Assembly (NCBI GenBank): GCA_017934745.1
Contig: JAGBIY010000012.1
Span: 1-64,000 of the forward strand
Direction of reading: 5' to 3'
DNA from: Treponema sp.
Lineage (GTDB): Bacteria > Spirochaetota > Spirochaetia > Treponematales > Treponemataceae
Length of the DNA: 64,000 bases
Shown piece by piece: positions 27,731 to 34,659 of this stretch; positions within the stretch are counted from its first letter, which is position 1, and every line of letters starts with the position of its first letter. The notes under the pieces are model-generated. The model did no database searches. It was not told where the DNA came from and worked only from the letters and a program-made list of their open reading frames with translations. The position numbers were made by a program, and so were the translations under genes.

Positions 27731-30700
27731 TCAGAACAGGTTCTTCAACGATATCGAGAAACTGTTGTCGAACTGCGGTTTCTTGCCCGCCTTTGATTTG
27801 TTGTCCATGTTCTTCTTTTCGTTGCCCCTGTTCAGGCAGTCCTTGAACTCTCCTGTCGACGTGTCTCGTATCGACAGTCCGATGTTGCTGTTCTTCGACA
27901 TGGAACAGTCGCTCGCCGTGATGTAGGCGTTCGCCGCCGAATAGAAGCCGTCGAGGTTGTTGTCGAACGTGCATCGCTCGAAGCTCACCTTTGAGTTTCC
28001 GTCCAAGAACGCTCCTGAATCTGAGTTTTTGTCGAATGAGGAGTCGGACGCGCTTAGCGAGACCCTTCCTCCGATTTTCGCTCCGAATTTGTTTCCCGTG
28101 AAACGCGAGTTCTTTACGCTCACTGCCGCGGTCTCCGTCGCGGACAATCCCGCCGCGAATTGGTTCCCCTGGGACTCCGTGTTGGTTATTGCGACAGAGA
28201 CCGCTCCACGAATCGATATTCCGTCCCACTTGTTCTCGTAGAACCTGCATCCGTCGATGATGTTCTGGGCTTTGAATGCCGCGCTTCCGTCTTCGTAAAC
28301 CGCGAACCCTGACGCGTTGTTCCTGAACGAGTCGCAGTCGGCGATTACCGCCTTGTTGTTCTCCGAGGAGAGGAATCCGGTGTTGTTCGAGTACGCTTTG
28401 GAGTGGGTTATCACAGGATATGTGCTGTCGTTTATCGAGAATCCTGTCGTGTTCGAGTACGATTCCACGTTTTCCAGATGCCCTTTCGCCTCTCCGTAGA
28501 ACGTGACGCCCGCTTCTTCGTTGTGGTGCACTTTCGTGTTCGTTATGAGCGGTGCCGCCTTCTTCTCCACGATTATTCCCCTCACGCTTCCTGTTATGTC
28601 CGCGTTTTTCAGCGCGCCTCCCGCGTTTTCCGTGAAGACTATGCCGTATTTCGATGTCTCAAGGAACTTGCAGTTTTCGAACGATGGATTGGACTTTCCT
28701 GCCACGACCGCCCCCGCGAACGTCTTTTGCACATCTACATCCGTGAAAGTGGATGCCGATGCTCCGTCTATCGCTATTCCAGCCGCTCCGCTCAGTCTGC
28801 TCTCTGTTATTTTGACGCCCGTGTAGTTGATTGCCGAGTTTCCGCTGGAACGTATGGCCGCGATTGTCGACGATGCGAGCGATATTGAAGCCGCCGTTCC
28901 CTTCGAGTTCCCGGCTGTGTATATTCCGTTGTGGCATTTCATGAATTCCGCGTTCGAAATTTCGATTGTGGAATTCTCTTTCGCCTTTATGCCGGAGCCG
29001 CAGACAGTGTAGCATATCGTGGGCGAATCGAATTTCGCGAACGATTTTCCGAGAACTAGGACGGCGTTGTTCATAATGTTCGCGAAATGGCAGCCGTCGA
29101 ACCTGTGGTTTCCTGTTATGAGCGTCACTCCGTCGTGTGAAGAATCCACGAATGCGACACCCTCGAAGTCCACGTTCGCGGATACGCTCAGGAGCGACTT
29201 GTACGAGGACGACATCGGGTCTTCCGAGAATTTCGTCCATTTGAGTCCGCTTTTCGCGACGTTCGCGCTGTACCGTCTGTCGTATGTCGCTGAATTTTCC
29301 TGATAGCCCGTGAACGATGTGAACGACAGCGACTTGTTTCCCGTGAAAAACACGCCCGATATTTTCACGTTCGCCGTGATTTTCGACTGCTTCCCGCTGT
29401 CGAGCACAATCACAGGCACATCCTTGGACGCGAAGTACTTGCTCTTTATGGCCGCCACCGTTCCCTGCCCGCTCGTTATCGTTATGCGCTTTCCGATGTT
29501 CGCCGTGCTCTTGTACACTCCAGGGGAGAGGATTATCGTGTCCGTGTCCTTCGACGCGTCGACCGCCTCCTGCAGGTTGTGGAAGTCGTATCCGCTTCCG
29601 ATTCCGACCGTGTAGGTCTTCGGCTGGCTGTTGCGGATTTCCTCTTCCCTTCGCTTCTCCTCCTCGTATTTTTCCCGTTCGCGCGCGGCCCTTTCTTCCG
29701 CCAAAGCCATTTCCCTTTCGGCCTTCTCTTGCGCGATTTTCCTTTCAAGCTCCGCCTTCGCAGTTTGCCGAGCAATGTTCAGCGCCTTCTGCTCTTCGTC
29801 AGGAGCAATCTGCGACACGATGTACGTGTACTGGTTCGGGAAGCAGCCCCTGAACGCGATGAACATGACGACAAGCCCAAGGACGACACCACCGACTTTG
29901 AGGCTGTTCTTGATGATTCCGTTCCTCTGGTTCATCCTCATCAGCTCTTCGTCGGAAATCGGCTTTATGTGGTGCTTCTTCTCGAATTTCTCCCAGTCGG
30001 TCTCGCTGAAGCCATATTCCTTGCACATCGCAAGCTTCTTCGTACCCTTGTATATTGACTGCTGGAGCTGCGAAAGCTTCACGTGCTTCTTGAAGTCGTC
30101 GAAGTAGTCTTCCTCGAAATACTGGATTTTGTCCTTCAGCACTATTCCGCAGCTGTTCATGAATTCTTCAAGGTCGTTGAACTTGTCGGAATCCTCCGGG
30201 AAAAGTTTCACGTGAAACTTTTTGAGCTGCTGGAATTCCACGACAAGCTCCGTCTTTGAGAAATTCGTGTCGATTGTGATTGTCGGATCCTTCTCTTTCT
30301 TCTCGTTGTAGAACCTCTTGAACGCCTCCTCTATCGTGTCGATTTCGGCTCCCAGTTCCTTTGTTTTCTCGGCCAAACGTTCCTTGAAGTCCCTCCTCGA
30401 TTCCCCGCTCGAAAGGTCCAAAAGTCCAAGCTCCACAGCCGCGTCCTGTATGCTGCACACTTCCTCAAGTTCGACGATTTTGTCGCTGCAGGTCGCGTTT
30501 ATGAGTGCGTCAAGCTTGCTCCATGCGATGTCCAGAAGTGAATTTCTCAGGTCCTCGCACAGGGACTGGTGCATGAAAAGGTTCCTGAATTCAGGAATCG
30601 CGAATGAAAGATTCTCCCTCTTCTCCTGTTCCTTGTTGCCGAGCTTCTGCGCTTCCTTCGTCCACTCGTCGCACCATGACGAGATTCTCTTCCTGTCGTC

Positions 30701-31024
30701 TTCCGTGCTCAGGCTGTAGACCTTCATGCCGGCGACATTGTAGATGTCCACGGCGGGAACCTTCCCGTTCTTCAGCTTCTCGGCGAACTGTATGGCGAAC
30801 TCCTGTCCCTGTCCGGTTATGCTTCCGACAACAGGCTCCACGATTTTTTCGTAGAATTCCCTTACTCCGACTCTGCCCTCGTTTTTTGATTCGGAAATCG
30901 GCTCGTCAGAATTCGCGTTGTCTCCGTTCCTGTTCTTTTCCTTCTGAGCATCCGCCTCCGCCTGTCCGCCGATGTCTCCACCGAGCGCGACTTCAAAGTC
31001 GATTCCGCTCTCGTTGTCTGCCAC
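27731..31024 (-). CDS. Large membrane-anchored protein with coiled coil and right-handed beta-helix
   Basis: This is a 1097-residue protein with no N-terminal signal. An acidic, helical N-terminal region (1-370) is followed by one membrane span (about 376-394, VGGVVLGLVVMFIAF), a charged coiled coil (about 410-468, rich in E/R/A), and then a right-handed parallel beta-helix (about 475-1065). The helix begins VGIGSGYDFHNLQEAVDAS-KDTDTIILSPGVY, followed by many repeats of the type GI-x-x-x-A-x-x-x-I-x-x-S and NNxxGF. The topology suggests a cytoplasmic head and an external or periplasmic helix. The start is a GTG with AGGAGG in front. A parS-like site is inside the coding region. Pectate-lyase-like catalysis is possible, but no active-site residues were identified. 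Confidence 0.85.
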   Translation of the reverse strand: MADNESGIDFEVALGGDIGGQAEADAQKEKNRNGDNANSDEPISESKNEGRVGVREFYEKIVEPVVGSITGQGQEFAIQFAEKLKNGKVPAVDIYNVAGMKVYSLSTEDDRKRISSWCDEWTKEAQKLGNKEQEKRENLSFAIPEFRNLFMHQSLCEDLRNSLLDIAWSKLDALINATCSDKIVELEEVCSIQDAAVELGLLDLSSGESRRDFKERLAEKTKELGAEIDTIEEAFKRFYNEKKEKDPTITIDTNFSKTELVVEFQQLKKFHVKLFPEDSDKFNDLEEFMNSCGIVLKDKIQYFEEDYFDDFKKHVKLSQLQQSIYKGTKKLAMCKEYGFSETDWEKFEKKHHIKPISDEELMRMNQRNGIIKNSLKVGGVVLGLVVMFIAFRGCFPNQYTYIVSQIAPDEEQKALNIARQTAKAELERKIAQEKAEREMALAEERAAREREKYEEEKRREEEIRNSQPKTYTVGIGSGYDFHNLQEAVDASKDTDTIILSPGVYKSTANIGKRITITSGQGTVAAIKSKYFASKDVPVIVLDSGKQSKITANVKISGVFFTGNKSLSFTSFTGYQENSATYDRRYSANVAKSGLKWTKFSEDPMSSSYKSLLSVSANVDFEGVAFVDSSHDGVTLITGNHRFDGCHFANIMNNAVLVLGKSFAKFDSPTICYTVCGSGIKAKENSTIEISNAEFMKCHNGIYTAGNSKGTAASISLASSTIAAIRSSGNSAINYTGVKITESRLSGAAGIAIDGASASTFTDVDVQKTFAGAVVAGKSNPSFENCKFLETSKYGIVFTENAGGALKNADITGSVRGIIVEKKAAPLITNTKVHHNEEAGVTFYGEAKGHLENVESYSNTTGFSINDSTYPVITHSKAYSNNTGFLSSENNKAVIADCDSFRNNASGFAVYEDGSAAFKAQNIIDGCRFYENKWDGISIRGAVSVAITNTESQGNQFAAGLSATETAAVSVKNSRFTGNKFGAKIGGRVSLSASDSSFDKNSDSGAFLDGNSKVSFERCTFDNNLDGFYSAANAYITASDCSMSKNSNIGLSIRDTSTGEFKDCLNRGNEKKNMDNKSKAGKKPQFDNSFSISLKNLF
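30205..30218 (+). promoter_or_regulatory. parS-like site 3, inside the beta-helix gene
   Basis: GTTTCACGTGAAAC is a perfect 14-bp parS core; only the outermost pair differs from the consensus. It encodes part of KKFHVKLF in the host gene. Confidence 0.75.
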
Positions 31025-31033
31025 TTTGTCCTC

Positions 31034-31501
31034 CTATTCCTCTTTCATGAAGAGCCACTGTGCGTTCCTTCTTTTTGGCGCGTCTTCGTTCTCCGCCGCT
31101 CCCGTCACTCCGACGTACTGTACGCTGCTCCTCGATTCCTGCGCTTTTGTCACTGCCGCGTCCTCGTCCGTTCGTTTTGTTCCCTCAATCCAGTTCATGA
31201 ACCATGCGAACGAAAGCAGAGCCATAATCGCCGCCGCGATTATGCAGAACCAGCCCGCCGTCTCTTCGCTGTCGCCCATGTTTCCGATTCCAAGAAGCAA
31301 AAGCAGCCCTGCCGCCGCCGCCAGCGTTATCTTCGACGCGAGGTACAGCTTGAAGCAGAGAAGTATCGCCACGATGAGCGCGGCCGCCCCCAGGATTATG
31401 AAAGGCGTGCCGATTTCCTCGTCCGAGCTGCTGAAGAAAGTGATACCTATAAAAAAGAATAGTAGTGCGGCTATGAAAAGTATGATTTTCAGGACAAACA
31501 T
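31034..31501 (-). CDS. Small polytopic membrane protein, unknown
   Basis: This is a 155-residue protein with four or five closely spaced membrane helices (MFVLKIILFIAALLFFFIGI, FIILGAAALIVAILLCF, ITLAAAAGLLLLLGI, WFCIIAAAIMALLSFAWFM). A polar C-terminal tail (about 115-155) ends RRNAQWLFMKEE. The ATG at 31501 is chosen because GGAGGGG lies 8 bases upstream; the frame extends further but without a binding site. It lies 9 bp before the beta-helix gene, so the two are probably made together. I do not recognise the family. Confidence 0.75.
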   Translation of the reverse strand: MFVLKIILFIAALLFFFIGITFFSSSDEEIGTPFIILGAAALIVAILLCFKLYLASKITLAAAAGLLLLLGIGNMGDSEETAGWFCIIAAAIMALLSFAWFMNWIEGTKRTDEDAAVTKAQESRSSVQYVGVTGAAENEDAPKRRNAQWLFMKEE

Positions 31502-31720
31502 AGGATTTTCCCCTCCGAAAACATTTTTTCGTTTTCCTCTCCGTACCCAAAACAATCCATGAGACCTCCTTTTGCCCGGTTCTGTCTGCGGGCCGTTCAA
31601 TTAATAATATAGAAGTCGAATTTACGAACCGCCATGTTTGCGATATCCGAATGGAATACGGTAGAATTGAGGCATGAGTGATACTTCCGGAATACGCAGT
31701 GATTAAAGGAAAACAAAAAA

Positions 31721-31757
31721 TCCCGCAAAACAATGCGTGGAACAGTGCTTTGCGGGA
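31721..31757 (-). terminator. Hairpin terminator
   Basis: TCCCGCAAA (31721-31729) pairs with TTTGCGGGA (31749-31757), followed on the minus strand by a T run. It ends the unit containing the 92-residue fragment. Confidence 0.75.
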
Positions 31758-31803
31758 TAATCCATTTTTTTGCGTTTACTACAGTGGGCAGTTTTTCACT
31801 CTG

Positions 31804-32082
31804 TCACTCTTTTGAAAGCGTGGAAAAGACTGCTTTCAAAGCAGATAAATAATCCTCGATGGACTTTTCCGTGACTTTGTAGACGACCCTTGAAATTTCA
31901 GAGCCGGATTCAGGGCTGTACTTTGTATAAACCGGATAGCAGGTGATTTTCGCATACTTGTCGAGAGTCGGGTAATTTCCGTCAGAGTCTTTTTCAAAAT
32001 GCGCGTAGTATGTGACAGAGGCTGGAACCGTAAGAGTCTCGCCATCAGCATCTATTTCGACTTTCTCGCTTGAGACGGACAT
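31804..32082 (-). pseudogene. Possible 3' remnant of a secreted-protein gene
   Basis: This reading frame of 92 codons (MSVSSEKVEIDADGE...STLSKE) has no ribosome-binding site. The frame stays open only a few codons upstream of the ATG, giving FYGENCDF, to a stop inside the preceding terminator. The content (VPASVTYYAHFEKDSDGNYPTL, VYKVTEKSIEDYLSALKAVF) reads like the C-terminal part of a larger exported protein. A terminator stands on each side, and both share the TCCCGCA stem. I treat it as a remnant, perhaps left by a deletion between terminators; a small real gene is the alternative. Confidence 0.4.
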
Positions 32083-32103
32083 GAAGTCGCAGTTTTCGCC
32101 ATA

Positions 32104-32142
32104 AAAAATCCCGCAAATTCAAAGTGAATCTGCGGGATTTTT
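32104..32142 (-). terminator. Terminator of the 180-residue lipoprotein gene
   Basis: AAAAATCCCGCA (32104-32115) pairs with TGCGGGATTTTT (32131-32142), with an inner ATTC/GAAT extension and T-rich flanks. Confidence 0.9.
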
Positions 32143-32146
32143 ATTT

Positions 32147-32689
32147 TTAGAATTCGCCCTCAAATTCGTTCGCAAACTGCTCTGCCATCTGCAAAAGCCG
32201 CTGTTCTTGGCGGGAATTCAGTTTTCGGTTTGAAAGCTCCGTCATGACGGAAAGTGCGTTCCAGCATATTTTTTCGTATTCGTCCAAAAGCTCGTTCGTG
32301 CCCATGCTTGAGTATGCGGGGCCGGTTTCCGCGTAATTGGGATCGGCGTCAAGGTCCACATAGCAGATGGCGCCTGCCGTGCGTACCGTGTGCAGTTCAA
32401 GACCGTCCATCTGGCTTATTATAAACGAGCCGCCCGTTTCATCCTTTTGGGCGGTCTCATAGTTTTTTTTGAAATCGTCAAAATATTTGACGGCGGCTTT
32501 CTTGCTGTCAAACGCGAGCCGGTAATCGTTCAGGGCAAAATACGGCACGGTTTTTCCGTCCGCATTTTTTTCTTCCACAACGCGCGCCGTAAAGTCCGGC
32601 TCTTTGCCCGAAAGCTCATACGATTTGCTGCCGCACGACGAGAGCAAAATCGCGAACGTTGCGAGCAGTGCGATTCCAAGTCTTTTCAT
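32147..32689 (-). CDS. Lipoprotein of unknown function
   Basis: This is a 180-residue lipoprotein with lipobox LLSSC (Cys19). The mature region has ARVVEEKNADGKTVPYFALNDYRLAFDSKKAAVKYFDDFKKNYE and a helical, Gln-rich end (QEQRLLQMAEQFANEFEGEF). No catalytic motif is seen. It is the third gene of a three-gene minus unit with the two SHOCT proteins (11-bp gap) and ends in a strong terminator. Lysine codons are mostly AAA, and its base use is softer than that of the core genes, which suggests an accessory segment. Confidence 0.75.
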   Translation of the reverse strand: MKRLGIALLATFAILLSSCGSKSYELSGKEPDFTARVVEEKNADGKTVPYFALNDYRLAFDSKKAAVKYFDDFKKNYETAQKDETGGSFIISQMDGLELHTVRTAGAICYVDLDADPNYAETGPAYSSMGTNELLDEYEKICWNALSVMTELSNRKLNSRQEQRLLQMAEQFANEFEGEF

Positions 32690-32700
32690 TTTATTTTCTC

Positions 32701-33231
32701 CTACATATTCCCCAAGATTTTCGCTTTCTGCGCGGCGAATTCCTCGTCGCTCAAAATTCCTTTTTCCTTGAGCGCGGCTAGTTTTTCAAGCTGGGCGGTC
32801 GCGTCTTCCGCGGGAAGGCTTTTCGTTCCCGCGCTCTGCGTTCTGCTTCCCCGGAATTCATTTTCCGCGCGGTTGAAAACTTCCTCGATTCCGCTCTTGA
32901 CCGTGTCTTTCTGATACAGGTAGAACGCAATCGGGATAAGCCAGCCGATTGTTGTGAAAAGACCGACAATCAGAAAAATCCAGAACCAGCCGGACGGCTT
33001 GTATTCGACCGTCGCGACCAAAAGCATTTCGTCGTCCCGCGCCTTGGTTTCGACAACCGTTTTGTCGCTCCTGTTGATTGAGCCGAACGTCGCGTTCACG
33101 GATTCGACCGTGAGCGTTCCCCTGTTGTTCTCAATTCCTTCCGCAGATTTTCGGAAGGAATCTTCAAGAAATCTCGTGATTTCCTCCGCCGATGATTTTG
33201 TCTGGAATCTTCTGCTCACATTAAAATTCAT
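32701..33231 (-). CDS. Membrane protein with C-terminal SHOCT domain
   Basis: This is a 176-residue protein: an N-terminal soluble part (1-80, a fold that could be a lipid- or ligand-binding beta structure), one or two membrane spans (about 82-108, WFWIFLIVGLFTTIGWLIPIAFYLY), a linker, and a SHOCT tail (TAQLEKLAALKEKGILSDEEFAAQKAKIL, about 146-174). SHOCT is a short oligomerisation motif at protein ends. The tail is nearly identical to that of the next gene upstream at both protein and DNA level, so this is a duplicated module. It lies 9 bp from that gene and is likely under the XRE regulator. Confidence 0.8.
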   Translation of the reverse strand: MNFNVSRRFQTKSSAEEITRFLEDSFRKSAEGIENNRGTLTVESVNATFGSINRSDKTVVETKARDDEMLLVATVEYKPSGWFWIFLIVGLFTTIGWLIPIAFYLYQKDTVKSGIEEVFNRAENEFRGSRTQSAGTKSLPAEDATAQLEKLAALKEKGILSDEEFAAQKAKILGNM

Positions 33232-33240
33232 TTTTGTTCC

Positions 33241-33774
33241 CTACAATCCAAGTATTTTCGCCTTTTGCGCGGCAAATTCCGCGTCGCTCAAAATTCCTTT
33301 TTCTTTGAGCGACGCGAGCTTTTCAAGCTGCGCCGTGACATCTCCCTGCGACGGTTTTCCTGGCAACGGCGCGGGTTGTGGCGTGAACGACTGTGACTCA
33401 CTCCAAAGCCCCGCGTCTTTCAAAATCTGCCGGCTTTCTTCATCTTCCACACTGTAGCCCTCTGCGAGGCGCTTTTTAATGAAGTTGAAGAAATAATTTT
33501 TGTTGTAAACGATGTTAAGGGCAAGCACGGCTGCGAGCGCGACGACTCCCAAAGGCGGAATTACAAAAAGAAATGCCGCCACAAAAATCAAAAGGAAAAG
33601 GACGATGCACTTTAAGACGTCTTTTCCTTGCACGGGCTTTATGTCCGCGGGCGGAAGCCCGAATCTGATTGCGAACAGCGCGGCCGGAACGCTCAGTTTT
33701 ACTTTCCGGGGACATTTTACCGTAATATCCTCGGAACCCGTCTTTTTGAGAACAATCTCAACTTTTTTTGCCAT
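33241..33774 (-). CDS. Membrane protein with C-terminal SHOCT domain (paralogous tail)
   Basis: This is a 177-residue protein with a cytoplasmic start (VEIVLKKTGSEDITVKCPRKVKLSV), two membrane helices (about 55-90, CIVLFLLIFVAAFLFVIPPLGVVALAAVLALNIVY), a Pro-rich linker, and a SHOCT tail (TAQLEKLASLKEKGILSDAEFAAQKAKIL). It is the first gene of the SHOCT-SHOCT-lipoprotein unit. It diverges from the XRE regulator gene across a region with two matching operators, so repression by that regulator is the simplest reading. Function unknown. Confidence 0.8.
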   Translation of the reverse strand: MAKKVEIVLKKTGSEDITVKCPRKVKLSVPAALFAIRFGLPPADIKPVQGKDVLKCIVLFLLIFVAAFLFVIPPLGVVALAAVLALNIVYNKNYFFNFIKKRLAEGYSVEDEESRQILKDAGLWSESQSFTPQPAPLPGKPSQGDVTAQLEKLASLKEKGILSDAEFAAQKAKILGL

Positions 33775-33786
33775 TTAAAACTCCTT

Positions 33787-33880
33787 AATTTACCTTAACA
33801 AGTAAATTCTGATACCGTTGGGGATTATCCTAACCTTGTAAGGTAATTTTGTCTATAAAATTTACTTCACAGAGTAAATA
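33787..33880. promoter_or_regulatory. Divergent control region with twin operators
   Basis: AATTTAC-N8-GTAAATT (33787-33808) and AATTTAC-N8-GTAAATA (33859-33880) are two copies of the same spaced palindrome. A third palindrome ACCTT-GT-AAGGT lies between them (about 33833-33844). One operator is next to the start of the SHOCT unit and the other next to the XRE gene start. TATAAA at 33854-33859 is a possible -10. Confidence 0.75.
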
Positions 33881-33888
33881 ATTACAGC

Positions 33889-34260
33889 ATGAGTCCGTTT
33901 TGGAAAAATGTTGACGAAGAAATAAAATATCTCAATATGAATTTAAAAACGCTGGCGAAGGTTTCCGGCGTGCCGTACCCCACGATTACGAACGGCAGAA
34001 ACCGCGAAAACAGCATTCCGGAAATGGAAACGGCGCGGAAGATTGCAGACGCCCTTCACAAGCCGCTGGACTCGCTCCTTGGGATAATGAAGAGCCAGAA
34101 TGCCGCCGCGCTGCCCGGGGAAAAATCAGACGCGGTTCATTTGTATAAAAAATATCAGGACATTATTTCCGTTATGGAAGATTTCCCTGCGCCTTTGCGG
34201 GAATCGCTCCGGAATACGATAATAAAATTCCACACGTCCTACGAACTGATGAAAAAATAA
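33889..34260 (+). CDS. XRE-family HTH transcriptional regulator
   Basis: This is a 123-residue regulator with an N-terminal Cro/cI-type helix-turn-helix (about 10-65: MNLKTLAKVSGVPYPTITNGRNRENSIPEMETARKIADAL) and a helical C-terminal part that probably dimerises. No Shine-Dalgarno is seen; the second operator ends 9 bases before the ATG, so the protein should repress itself as well as the divergent SHOCT unit. It may be the remains of a phage- or plasmid-type control gene that now serves the island. Confidence 0.88.
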   Translation: MSPFWKNVDEEIKYLNMNLKTLAKVSGVPYPTITNGRNRENSIPEMETARKIADALHKPLDSLLGIMKSQNAAALPGEKSDAVHLYKKYQDIISVMEDFPAPLRESLRNTIIKFHTSYELMKK

Positions 34261-34437
34261 AAACGCGGCGCGCGTGGTTGCAGGAAACACGGGGAGATCG
34301 CGCTCGCCACGGTGGTTGAGTTCATTGAAACTACAAGTTGCTGTTTGTTCATTCGTCCTAATCGTTGGTTTGTGTATGCAACTTGATTCTAAACGCTTGC
34401 GCGTTTAGACCATTATGGGATTGTGAGGCTCAATACC
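34261..34437. other. Non-coding stretch after the XRE gene
   Basis: No gene was found. A perfect hairpin CTAAACGC-TTGC-GCGTTTAG at about 34389-34408 could be a terminator remnant or part of the neighbouring repeat. Confidence 0.5.
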
Positions 34438-34588
34438 GTCATTGCGAGCGCAGCGAAGCAATCGCACTTTTATGCTCCGACTTCCTGTCGTCGCAAAAAG
34501 TGGACGACTTTTGTTCCAAAAGTCGCTTTGGTTTCCGCCACATCCTTGTGGCGAATAGATTGCTTCGTCGCCACGCTCCTCGCTTCCT
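34438..34588. repeat. Palindromic repeat of the HCERSEAI type
   Basis: Imperfect inverted ends (34438-34463 and 34558-34588, sharing GATTGCTTCG and its complement) enclose two hairpins: CGACTTTT-GTTCC-AAAAGTCG (34505-34525) and CGCCACA-TCCT-TGTGGCG (about 34536-34553). One frame reads HCERSEAIALL, a known sign of a dispersed bacterial palindromic repeat and not of a gene. Confidence 0.75.
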
Positions 34589-34599
34589 GTTGATTAAAA

Positions 34600-34633
34600 A
34601 CAAACGGGACACCCCAAAAAAATGGATGTCCCG
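34600..34633 (-). terminator. Terminator of uxaC
   Basis: CGGGACA (34605-34611) pairs with TGTCCCG (34627-34633), with two further GC pairs inside. It lies 26 bp past the uxaC stop and is followed by a T-rich stretch on the minus strand. Confidence 0.75.
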
Positions 34634-34659
34634 TCTTCCTATCAGTTCAAATCAATCGG

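Noticed and set aside
28080..29360. Further parS-like sequences (TTGTTTCCCGTGAAAC type) in the beta-helix gene
   Set aside because: They have two or three mismatches and arise from repeated FTGNK codons in the helix repeats.
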